Below are positions 1 to 5,858 of a stretch of DNA of 10,684 nt, in pieces. The notes below the pieces were generated by a model. The model was not told the DNA's origin. It saw only the letters and a list, made by a program, of their open reading frames with translations, and ran no database searches. The stretch comes from Sphingobacteriales bacterium (GTDB lineage: Bacteria; Bacteroidota; Bacteroidia; Chitinophagales; Chitinophagaceae): assembly GCA_024640385.1 (NCBI GenBank), contig JAHEFC010000109.1, positions 1 to 10,684 on the forward strand, read 5' to 3'. The position numbers and the translations under genes were made by a program. Every line of letters begins with the position of its first letter. Positions within the stretch are counted from its first letter, which is position 1.

Positions 1-195
1 CGTAAGTAAAGAATTATGTGTTCGGGAAACTTCAACAACGGAACCTTCACCACATAGTAATGCAGTGCCAGTGAAGGCCATGACACAAAACGGGCATTTA
101 GGCAGGAGGGCCAGAAGCAATCCGGTCATTAACCCATAACCCTGTTTAGAGGATTTTGGAGATGGCGTATCGCATGAATTACAATTCGTATTCAT
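1..195 (-). CDS. Small CPFC-motif membrane protein, partial (N-terminal 65 codons)
   Basis: An open frame starts at an ATG (complement of 193-195) and runs without a stop through base 1, giving 65 codons; the C-terminus lies outside the window. The N-terminus is polar and cysteine-bearing (MNTNCNSCD, then a Ser/Pro/Lys stretch). A hydrophobic segment GLMTGLLLALLPKCPFCVMA (about residues 20-39) follows, leading into a second short hydrophobic stretch ending in LLCGEG. The LLPKCPFC-x-MA signature with paired cysteines resembles a group of short uncharacterised membrane proteins in Bacteroidota; this is from memory, not a search. The CxxC-like pair at a membrane surface could be redox-active or metal-binding, but no function can be assigned. 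It has its own upstream region, so it is not obviously in an operon with the next minus-strand gene, which ends at a terminator. Confidence 0.6.
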   Translation of the reverse strand, partial: MNTNCNSCDTPSPKSSKQGYGLMTGLLLALLPKCPFCVMAFTGTALLCGEGSVVEVSRTHNSLLT

Positions 196-217
196 ACTAA
201 AGCAACCGTTAATTGTT

Positions 218-240
218 ACACTTAATAATTAAATGAGTGT
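218..240. promoter_or_regulatory. Imperfect AT-rich palindrome upstream of the CPFC-protein gene
   Basis: ACACT at 218-222 and AGTGT at 236-240 are exact inverse complements around an AT-only core, and the pairing extends two further bases if one G-U pair is allowed. The centre lies about 34 bp upstream of the start codon at 195, a reasonable place for an operator or the stem of a 5' leader hairpin. No convincing -7/-33 pair was found next to it and the symmetry is imperfect, so this is a tentative site. Confidence 0.25.
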
Positions 241-400
241 AGTTCTCCTAGGTCAGAGTTCTGTTGGAAGAAGTGGGGTTAACTAGCGTAGGTTTAAAGT
301 TAAGGGAATAAAACTTAAACAGGAAAAAAATGTGTCCAAATTCATTTCCTGTCCTGGTGCAATCTAAAAACCTATTTGTCAATACTTTACAAAAGATTTA

Positions 401-440
401 AAAAAAAAGCCGATGCGGTAATATGCATCGGCTTTTTTTC
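401..440 (-). terminator. Rho-independent terminator of the DUF4382 gene
   Basis: GCCGATGC (409-416) and GCATCGGC (425-432) form a perfect 8-bp GC-rich stem around an 8-base loop. The stem is extended by an A-run on the left (401-408) and a T-run on the right (433-439). Read on the minus strand it sits about 14 bp after the stop codon of the lipoprotein gene (454-456) and ends in a U-tract. The structure is symmetric enough to work in both directions, but no plus-strand gene ends here. Confidence 0.9.
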
Positions 441-453
441 TATATCAATAAAT

Positions 454-1251
454 CTATTGCAAACTGATGGGCAGGTTGGTCACCACCCCATTTGTGACAG
501 TGGCGGTCACTGTTTTAGTGGTACAGCCGGTTGATGATGCCGATGGAACGGCCGTCACAGTATAAGTTCCCGCATCAAGTCCTTTGAAAAGGAATACACC
601 TTCAGCATTTGTGTTGGCCGAAATGGTATTGGTACTGGGATCAGGACCGGTTATGGTCACCATTGCATTTGAACAGGCAGAAGGTGTAATGGTCCCCTTT
701 AGTGAACCGCCTTGCGCTTCAAGATAACTGCGGATCACTGGCTTGAGGATGTATTTCTTGTTACCGGTTTCTATTATGGATTTAGACACATCGAAATCCA
801 GGACAACTTTATAGAGAAGCCCCTCCTGGATATCCTGCTGAATGTTCAGTTTCAATCCGGAAGTCTGAGCGCTTGGGGTTTCAAGGTTCAGCGCCTCAGG
901 CACACCGTCGATCTTTACAGTATTGCCATCACCGAGGATCAACCGCAACTGGTGGATCGTACTGCCGGCCGGAATGTCCGTGTCAACCAGTAAGGCTTCC
1001 TGACCGCCCGTTAATTTCAACAGGTCGTATGTTTTCCTTTCAACCATTGGCAGGGTCTCCCATCCCTGGTCGCTGCTGGCAGACCAATTCATTTCCACCC
1101 CAACCACATTGATATTCACTTCCTGGTAATCACCTGGTGCATCAACCAGGGCAATTTGCAGCTTGGCTTTGCCTGCATTGCTTTTCTCCGTACAGGATGA
1201 AAACAAAAAAACCGATAGAGATATAAAGAGTACAGAAAAAACTGTTTTCAT
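454..1251 (-). CDS. DUF4382 lipoprotein with C-terminal carboxypeptidase-regulatory-like domain
   Basis: The protein has 265 aa. The N-terminus (MKTVFSVLFISLSVFLFSSC) is a lipoprotein signal peptide with lipobox FSSC and acylated Cys20, so it is probably anchored in the outer or inner membrane after export. Residues about 30-172 match the DUF4382 pattern: LQIALVDAPGDYQEVNINV at the start, then TYDLLKLTGGQEALLVDTDIPAG, QLRLILGDGNTV, and LDFDVSKSI with YILKPVIR at the end. Residues about 182-265 form a beta-sandwich of the carboxypeptidase regulatory/Cna-B-like type (GSLKGTITP, NAEGVFLFKGLDAGTYTVTA). Both domains are common in secreted Bacteroidota proteins; the ligand and role of DUF4382 are unknown. 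The gene stands alone: a terminator follows it, and 143 bp separate it from the upstream SIMPL gene. The domain assignment is firm, the function is not. Confidence 0.88.
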   Translation of the reverse strand: MKTVFSVLFISLSVFLFSSCTEKSNAGKAKLQIALVDAPGDYQEVNINVVGVEMNWSASSDQGWETLPMVERKTYDLLKLTGGQEALLVDTDIPAGSTIHQLRLILGDGNTVKIDGVPEALNLETPSAQTSGLKLNIQQDIQEGLLYKVVLDFDVSKSIIETGNKKYILKPVIRSYLEAQGGSLKGTITPSACSNAMVTITGPDPSTNTISANTNAEGVFLFKGLDAGTYTVTAVPSASSTGCTTKTVTATVTNGVVTNLPISLQ

Positions 1252-1394
1252 ACTTTATTAAGTTTGTACCCTACCTATCCAAAAACCCTACCAATTACCG
1301 TTATTAGCTGGCAGTAGTTGTCCACAGTACCATTAAACACTGAGAAACAAACTAAAAAGAATCAATATGTATTGTTAAAAATCAGTGAAAGACA

Positions 1395-2126
1395 TCAATC
1401 CAGGAGATAATCCATCCTTACAGTTACCGAAGCCGTTTTGAATTTATCAATGGTATTGAATGATCCGCCATAACTAAAACCTTCATTCTTGTTCTTCCCG
1501 GTGATCTGGAATACGCCCATGGTCGCTTTTTTAGGTTTACCAAGGCTGCCTCCTGCACTCTTAGCGATTGTTTCCGCCCTGGCCTTTGCATCTTCAGATG
1601 CTTTGGACAGGAGATTCATTTTCAGATCAGCGAGTTTGGTATAAAAATACATGGGTGCCGCCGAGTTGAATTCAATACCTTTTTCTATCAGCCCGGTCAC
1701 TTCACGGGATAACTTTTCCACTTTTTCGATGTCCATTGATTCGATCTTAACTTTCTGGTTGAGTGTATAGCCGGTAAAAATATTTTCAACAATATTCCCG
1801 TTCCTGTCGTAACTATTGTGATACTCTTTCAGGATCTCAACTGAAGAAAAAATCATCGCAGAATCGGAAATGCCTTTAGCAATCAGGTAAGAGCGGATCT
1901 CGTTTTCATCATTTTTCAAAGCCGCATAGGCGTCTTTCAGTGAAATATTCTTTCGACTGAACGAACCCTCCCAAACGATCAGGTCGCTGGTGAAATCCAC
2001 TTCTGCAAGGCCTACCACTGAAACATTCTCGCTGGACTTGTACTTATAGTTATACGCGCGGGAGAGAAGAAAAACAGAAAGGATCACAGAAAGGCCGATG
2101 ATCAACGCTGACAGGTTATTTTTCAT
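1395..2126 (-). CDS. SIMPL domain (DUF541) protein, membrane-anchored
   Basis: The protein has 243 aa. A hydrophobic segment at residues about 5-22 (LSALIIGLSVILSVFLLS) is an uncleaved signal anchor, placing the rest in the periplasm. Residues about 34-240 fit the SIMPL/DUF541 family: an opening strand VSVVGLAEVDFTSDLIVWEG, a helix with repeated Asp/Glu/Lys (DAYAALKNDENEIRSYL), TGYTLNQKVKI, a helix DIEKVEKLSREVTGLIEKGIEF, the Ala-rich helix ASEDAKARAETIAKSAGGSLGKPKKA, and a closing strand ASVTVRMDYLL. Members are often called oxidative-stress-defence proteins by analogy with E. coli YggE, or SIMPL after the mammalian signalling protein; the biochemical role is unsettled. It is followed by 143 bp with no gene before the DUF4382 lipoprotein, and divergent from the haem-copper-oxidase-like gene. 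No clear promoter was identified. Confidence 0.9.
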   Translation of the reverse strand: MKNNLSALIIGLSVILSVFLLSRAYNYKYKSSENVSVVGLAEVDFTSDLIVWEGSFSRKNISLKDAYAALKNDENEIRSYLIAKGISDSAMIFSSVEILKEYHNSYDRNGNIVENIFTGYTLNQKVKIESMDIEKVEKLSREVTGLIEKGIEFNSAAPMYFYTKLADLKMNLLSKASEDAKARAETIAKSAGGSLGKPKKATMGVFQITGKNKNEGFSYGGSFNTIDKFKTASVTVRMDYLLD

Positions 2127-2261
2127 ATTTTGTTTTGACTTATTGAATATAGATGGAAAAAGAAGGATTCCACATAAACCTTATCGTTAAAAATTTCTGA
2201 ATTCCCGGCTGTTGTCATTCTTAAAATGATTCTACGCATAATTACATATCCGGGTCGCAGC

Positions 2262-2269
2262 TATCTTCG
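2262..2269 (+). promoter_or_regulatory. Candidate Bacteroidota -7 box (TATCTTCG)
   Basis: TATCTTCG matches the TAnnTTTG consensus at seven of eight positions and lies about 53 bp before the ATG at 2323, inside the 196-bp divergent gap between the SIMPL gene and the 12-TM protein gene. No good TTTG -33 element is visible at the expected distance, so this is only moderately supported. The rest of the gap (2127-2322) contains no gene I can support. Confidence 0.35.
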
Positions 2270-2322
2270 TAACCTAAATCAAAGGATGTTTGTATCAATA
2301 TGCATCAACCCCGCAGGAAGAC

Positions 2323-3573
2323 ATGAATAAAAGGTCCTGGTACCTCATTTCACTGTTCAACCTGGCAATCGTTGCCCTCCTGGGATCCTCACTCAGAAGC
2401 AAGATCCTGTTCTCGGTTCCCTGGATCGTTCACAAGAATTTCATCAATGCCCATTCCCATTTTGCCTTCGGCGGGTGGATCACACTTTCTTTCCTGGCGC
2501 TGTTCACCTACAGTATCCTTCCGGAAAACAAGAGAACCAGGCCCTGGTATCAGCAAATGCTCTGGGGTATTGAGATCAGTTCTTTGGGCATGTTATTCAG
2601 TTTCCCTTTCCAGGGGTATGGAGGCATTTCAATTTTCTTTTCCACTACTTTTATTTTCTTCACCTATGGCTATGCCTGGAGGTTTATGAAAGACATTTAT
2701 AAAGCCGGTGCATGGGAGCCTGCCATCCTTCTTTCGGTTTCAGCACTGGCATACCTGGTGATCTCTTCAGCCGGACCTTTCACACTGGCCTATATCCTGG
2801 CATCGAAATCTTCCAATGCGATCTTATATAAAGACGCTGTATATTTTTATCTGCATTTCCAGTACAATGGATTTTTTACACTGGCTGTGTTTGCCCTGCT
2901 TGCTTGCCGTTTGCCAGAATCTTTAAAAACCAACATAGATGTAAGCAGGTTTGCAAAGGTTTTAGCCCTGGCAATCATTCCGTCTTTTTTTCTGACCCTT
3001 TTATGGCATTCCGGCAATGTCATAGTAAGATCACTCGCAATTGCGGGTGTGATCTTACTGATCACTTGCCTTTTTTATTTCATGAAGGTGGTGAAACTCA
3101 AACCTGCATTCTATTCTTTCCGGAATCCGCTTGCCAGGATCCTCTGCAGGCTGGTCTTTATATCATTTGCCATTAAGAGTATGTTGCAGATCGGGACCAT
3201 TGTGTCTGAACTGGGCAATGCTGTATTCGGGTTAAGGCCTGTTATTATTGGTTTTCTTCACCTGGTTTTCCTCGGTCTCGCGAGTTTTTACGTTTTGTCC
3301 GAATACACTGAACGAGGGGTTTTTCATTTGAAGAAACCATTGGCTGGATTTGCATGGGTTGGTTTCATTCTCTCCGTAATTGCCCAGGAAACAGTATTGC
3401 TGATACAGGGTGCCGGATTGCTGCAGGGCAGATCCAGCCCTGTGTTTAACTGGATACTCTGGATCATCAGCATACTGCTTTTCCTGTTCGCACTGTTGAT
3501 GACCATCTCTGCATCCCGATCAAACCCGTTTTTTTATCCTAAAAGAAATAGCAGGCTGGGCATTAATTTGTAA
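2323..3573 (+). CDS. Twelve-TM membrane protein resembling haem-copper oxidase subunit I
   Basis: From the ATG at 2323 (AGGAAG just upstream) the protein has 416 aa; an in-frame TTG at 2290 would add 11 residues, but a TTG start is less likely. About 12 hydrophobic segments are visible, the number found in haem-copper oxidase subunit I. Histidines fall in the segments where that superfamily has its metal ligands: AHSHFAFGGW in segment 2 (His44, His46), YLHFQYNGFF in segment 6 (His178), LTLLWHSGN in segment 7 (His229) and GFLHLVFLG in segment 10 (His313). The usual HxH of helix 10 and HH of helix 7 are each reduced to one histidine. I infer a divergent, possibly haem-binding relative rather than a normal terminal oxidase; no subunit II gene is nearby. 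The universal stress protein gene follows after 21 bp. An annotation pipeline might call it only a hypothetical membrane protein. Confidence 0.8.
   Translation: MNKRSWYLISLFNLAIVALLGSSLRSKILFSVPWIVHKNFINAHSHFAFGGWITLSFLALFTYSILPENKRTRPWYQQMLWGIEISSLGMLFSFPFQGYGGISIFFSTTFIFFTYGYAWRFMKDIYKAGAWEPAILLSVSALAYLVISSAGPFTLAYILASKSSNAILYKDAVYFYLHFQYNGFFTLAVFALLACRLPESLKTNIDVSRFAKVLALAIIPSFFLTLLWHSGNVIVRSLAIAGVILLITCLFYFMKVVKLKPAFYSFRNPLARILCRLVFISFAIKSMLQIGTIVSELGNAVFGLRPVIIGFLHLVFLGLASFYVLSEYTERGVFHLKKPLAGFAWVGFILSVIAQETVLLIQGAGLLQGRSSPVFNWILWIISILLFLFALLMTISASRSNPFFYPKRNSRLGINL
3024..3059. repeat. Long intragenic inverted repeat
   Basis: AGTAAGATCAC (3024-3034) and GTGATCTTACT (3049-3059) are perfect 11-bp inverse complements. 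They are separated by 14 bases that contain a second perfect palindrome, CGCAATTGCG (3036-3045). The whole lies in frame within the 12-TM protein gene, in the region encoding VIVRSLAIAGVILLIT of a membrane segment, so the protein is not disrupted. It could form a stable mRNA hairpin; no function is known. Confidence 0.6.
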
Positions 3574-3594
3574 CTTAATGCCATAAATAAGCCT

Positions 3595-4419
3595 ATGGAA
3601 AGGTTTCTTATTCCCCTTGACTTTACAGATACTTCGGCTAATGCTTTACGTTATGCATTCGGCTTCAATAAACACTATTTCGCCCAGCTTCATGCCCTCC
3701 ACATATTTGATGTGCCATTCTCTGCCTCACTGGAGAACGACGCAGGCATGATCGAATATGAAAGGATCCGGAAAAGTTTTACAGACAAGGTCTGGAATTT
3801 CATAGCAGATAACAAAGGAGATTATCATTACGATACACTGGTAACAACCACTTCTGGCGGCGATCTTCAAAGCATCATCAATTATGTTGAGGAGAACGAC
3901 ATCCACCTGGTCATACTCGGCAACAAAGGAAAAAGCGGACTGGGAAGATGGTTTTTCGGTACGGTCACAAGAAGCCTGTTACGCCACCCTCCCTGTATGG
4001 TCATATCAGTGCCTTCCAGCTACCAATGGAAAGAAATCAGCCAGATCTTAGTGTGTACCGATCTGAGCATGCCCCTCACGAATGAACAATGCGTTGAATT
4101 GAAGCAACTGGCGGATCATATGAAAGCTAAGATCCAGTTCCTTCATGTGCAGGATAAGATAGAGATCGCTCTTCCCGAAGACAGTATTTCGGTAAGCACC
4201 ATACAGAAAGAATTTGGCCTGACACCTGTAACAGTCCCTTTCCGGACTTCGATTGCCACATCAGTGAATGACTATATTACAACACATGGAGGAGACCTTG
4301 CGGTAACCCTGCCGCACCATCATACCTGGCTGGATAATTTATTTCTGGGTAGTGAAACAGCGCATATGTCAGACGAACTCTCAGTTCCGCTGTTATCTTT
4401 GAAAGGAATGAAGAAATAA
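3595..4419 (+). CDS. Universal stress protein, two tandem UspA domains
   Basis: The 274-aa protein is cytoplasmic, with no signal peptide. Domain 1 (residues about 1-140) starts with the typical strand RFLIPLDFTDTSANALRYA and contains the ATP-binding motif G-2x-G-9x-G-T as GNKG (109-112), nine residues, then GT (122-123), ending with the CMVISVP strand. Domain 2 (about 146-270) begins ISQILVCTDLSMP but its corresponding loop (LPHHHTWLDNLFLGSETAH) lacks the glycine pattern. Domain 1 therefore probably binds ATP and domain 2 is degenerate. Such tandem Usp proteins are common in Bacteroidota and associated with stationary phase, oxygen limitation or envelope stress. It lies 21 bp after the 12-TM gene and is probably its operon partner, which fits a respiratory or redox-stress role. 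It converges on the minus-strand gene ending at 4430, with only 10 bp between the stops and no obvious terminator. Confidence 0.93.
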   Translation: MERFLIPLDFTDTSANALRYAFGFNKHYFAQLHALHIFDVPFSASLENDAGMIEYERIRKSFTDKVWNFIADNKGDYHYDTLVTTTSGGDLQSIINYVEENDIHLVILGNKGKSGLGRWFFGTVTRSLLRHPPCMVISVPSSYQWKEISQILVCTDLSMPLTNEQCVELKQLADHMKAKIQFLHVQDKIEIALPEDSISVSTIQKEFGLTPVTVPFRTSIATSVNDYITTHGGDLAVTLPHHHTWLDNLFLGSETAHMSDELSVPLLSLKGMKK

Positions 4420-4429
4420 CCAGGCCAGA

Positions 4430-4870
4430 TCACCTCCGTCGGCGTGTGACCATCCTATTGACCGCAGAATCGTAAGCTTTATACTGGGACGGGGTACATT
4501 CTTTTCTCAGTTCTTTAAAATGCCTGAAAAGCATCATATCGTTCTGCTTATTGATCTCGGTCCACCTGGAAGTATAGTGATCAATGAGGGAGTCAGATAC
4601 ATTTTCATCGCCAAGATGCTGATATAAACTGTCTTTCAGCTGATTGACCTCCTCCCATCTTGGTTTCATGGTTTTGAAGAACTCCTGTTTGCGTTCATCA
4701 AATATTTTCTCCTGTTGTTCTGTTAATCCGAGTTGTTTCCTGAAACTGTTATCCTGCGGACGTGCAGATTTTTTGGAATTAGAAAACGCGAAGAAAACCA
4801 ATGCCAGATTGGTCAATACCAGGAATACTACCAGAAGAAGAACCCATTTGTTGGTTGTTATGGCCTTCAT
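4430..4870 (-). CDS. Spy/CpxP/CnrX-like membrane-anchored periplasmic protein
   Basis: The protein has 146 aa. A hydrophobic N-terminal segment at residues about 9-29 (WVLLLVVFLVLTNLALVFFAF) anchors it in the inner membrane. The remainder is a charged, helical periplasmic part with the pattern FRKQLGLTEQQEKIFDERKQEFF (about 43-65), a middle helix RWEEVNQLKDSLYQHL, and the closing LFRHFKELRKECTPSQYKAYD (about 114-134). This is the LTxxQ-type repeat organisation of the Spy/CpxP/Metal_resist superfamily, which includes periplasmic chaperones and metal sensors. Candidate metal ligands are His85, His98, His117, Cys125 and Met112/113, but the HxxxH motif of CnrX is absent. The start codon overlaps the stop of the preceding gene (ATGA at 4867-4870), implying translational coupling. 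Context suggests a sensor or chaperone regulating the ECF sigma factor upstream. Confidence 0.82.
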   Translation of the reverse strand: MKAITTNKWVLLLVVFLVLTNLALVFFAFSNSKKSARPQDNSFRKQLGLTEQQEKIFDERKQEFFKTMKPRWEEVNQLKDSLYQHLGDENVSDSLIDHYTSRWTEINKQNDMMLFRHFKELRKECTPSQYKAYDSAVNRMVTRRRR

Positions 4871-5181
4871 GGATTGGGCGAATTAGTGTCAAAATAACTG
4901 ATCTGCTGGGCTACATAGTCCTGCTGAATATTCTCCTCTGTCTGATTAAGACTGGTCATTATCAGGTACCCATTGATCAGGAGGAAAACGAATAAAATGG
5001 TCAGTGCAACTGCCGGCCTGGCCAGAAACGACAGGCTCCTGGTCCAAATGCTGTCCGTCCCTGATTCCATTCTTGCCATCAAACGTGTATATAAGAATGC
5101 AGGTGCTTCAGCTTTTGACATGCCATCCAGGCTACCCATGGTCAGGTCAATTTGTCGTTGTATGTCCTCTTGTTGTTGCAT
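4867..5181 (-). CDS. Single-TM protein, putative anti-sigma factor
   Basis: The 104-aa protein has a polar N-terminal half of about 54 residues, probably cytoplasmic, one membrane segment at about residues 55-76 (RPAVALTILFVFLLINGYLI), and a short acidic C-terminal tail outside (about 28 residues). The stretch APAFLYTRLMARMES (26-40) resembles a motif I associate with short uncharacterised proteins next to Bacteroidota ECF sigma genes, from memory only. There is no zinc-binding HxxxCxxC motif, so it is not a ZAS-type anti-sigma. Position supports the call: it follows the ECF sigma gene after 42 bp and overlaps the Spy-like gene by ATGA. Size and topology resemble CnrY (single-TM anti-sigma). 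The sequence alone does not prove the role, and it may simply be a membrane accessory protein. Confidence 0.72.
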   Translation of the reverse strand: MQQQEDIQRQIDLTMGSLDGMSKAEAPAFLYTRLMARMESGTDSIWTRSLSFLARPAVALTILFVFLLINGYLIMTSLNQTEENIQQDYVAQQISYFDTNSPNP

Positions 5182-5223
5182 ATACTATCAATTTAGATGC
5201 CTTTGGTATAAAAAAATTGTGTT

Positions 5224-5829
5224 TTACCGGTTTTTCTGATAATAAATTTCAAGGTCTTTTCTCAGGTTATTTTTAGCCCTGTGTATCAATGACTCCACGG
5301 CCGATATCGATACCTGCATGATCTCGCTGATCTCCTGGTAGGGAACCCCCTCCACTTTGTGAAGCGTAAATGCAACCCTTTGATTTTCAGGAAGTTTTGA
5401 TATTGAGTTGAACAATGTGGCAGCCCTTTCCCGGTTATCCAGCTGCACGCCGGGGTGATGAAATTCCGGTGGATCATGCCTTAATTCGTTGTTTTCCCCC
5501 AAAATGCCGGTGATGAAAGCAAATCTTTTCTTCCTTTTACGGCTGCGGATCAGTTCCAGGGATTTGGTAACGGCTATTTTATAAAGCCAGGTGGAAAAGG
5601 CTGACTCTCCCTTGAATTGGTGAACCGACTCATATACTTTGATAAACACCTCCTGGGTGATATCTTCAGCATCCTCGGCATTCTGTAAAAGTCCCAGTGC
5701 GGTATTGAAAACCAGGTCTTTACGTGTTTCCACAATAAGCTTAAAGGCCGACTCGTCTCCTTTCTTCAGACGCTCAACCAGGTAAGATTCATCTGCCCTC
5801 GTGATCAATTTTTCTTCGTGCTCAGTCAT
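5224..5829 (-). CDS. ECF-type RNA polymerase sigma factor
   Basis: From the ATG at 5829 the protein has 201 aa; GGAAAG lies four bases upstream, with GGAGA a little further away. A TTG at 5856 would add nine residues and is less likely. Region 2 (residues about 24-96) shows SAFKLIVE, AEDAEDITQEVFIKVYESV and FSTWLYKIAVTKSLELIRSRKRK, which recognise the -10 element. Region 4 (about 142-196) shows LPENQRVAFTLHKVEGVPY, EISEIMQVSISAVESLIHRAK, the -35-binding helix-turn-helix. The linker of about 45 residues contains a proline/histidine stretch (DPPEFHHPGVQL). It is about 29 bp after the stop of the MG2/TonB-plug gene and 42 bp before the putative anti-sigma gene, so it is probably read within a larger transcript. 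It likely responds to an envelope or metal signal passed through its two downstream partners. Confidence 0.93.
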   Translation of the reverse strand: MTEHEEKLITRADESYLVERLKKGDESAFKLIVETRKDLVFNTALGLLQNAEDAEDITQEVFIKVYESVHQFKGESAFSTWLYKIAVTKSLELIRSRKRKKRFAFITGILGENNELRHDPPEFHHPGVQLDNRERAATLFNSISKLPENQRVAFTLHKVEGVPYQEISEIMQVSISAVESLIHRAKNNLRKDLEIYYQKNR

Positions 5830-5858
5830 CAGTCTTTCCGTCTCCAAAATAGACAATA

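Noticed and set aside
1252..1394. Possible small gene or RNA between the SIMPL and DUF4382 genes
   Set aside because: No open frame with a plausible start, no strong hairpin and no clear promoter boxes were seen.
2290..2322. TTG start for the 12-TM protein
   Set aside because: An ATG at 2323 with AGGAAG upstream starts directly before the first membrane segment and is more likely; the extra 11 residues look like leader sequence. Not excluded.
2286..2330. 14-codon ORF (ATG at 2286, stop TAA overlapping the ATG region of the 12-TM gene) as a leader peptide
   Set aside because: It could be a leader ORF by position, but it has no codon pattern, regulatory hairpin or conserved peptide to support it.
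5830..5856. TTG start for the ECF sigma factor
   Set aside because: The ATG at 5829 has a purine-rich GGAAAG at suitable distance; TTG starts are uncommon in this group.
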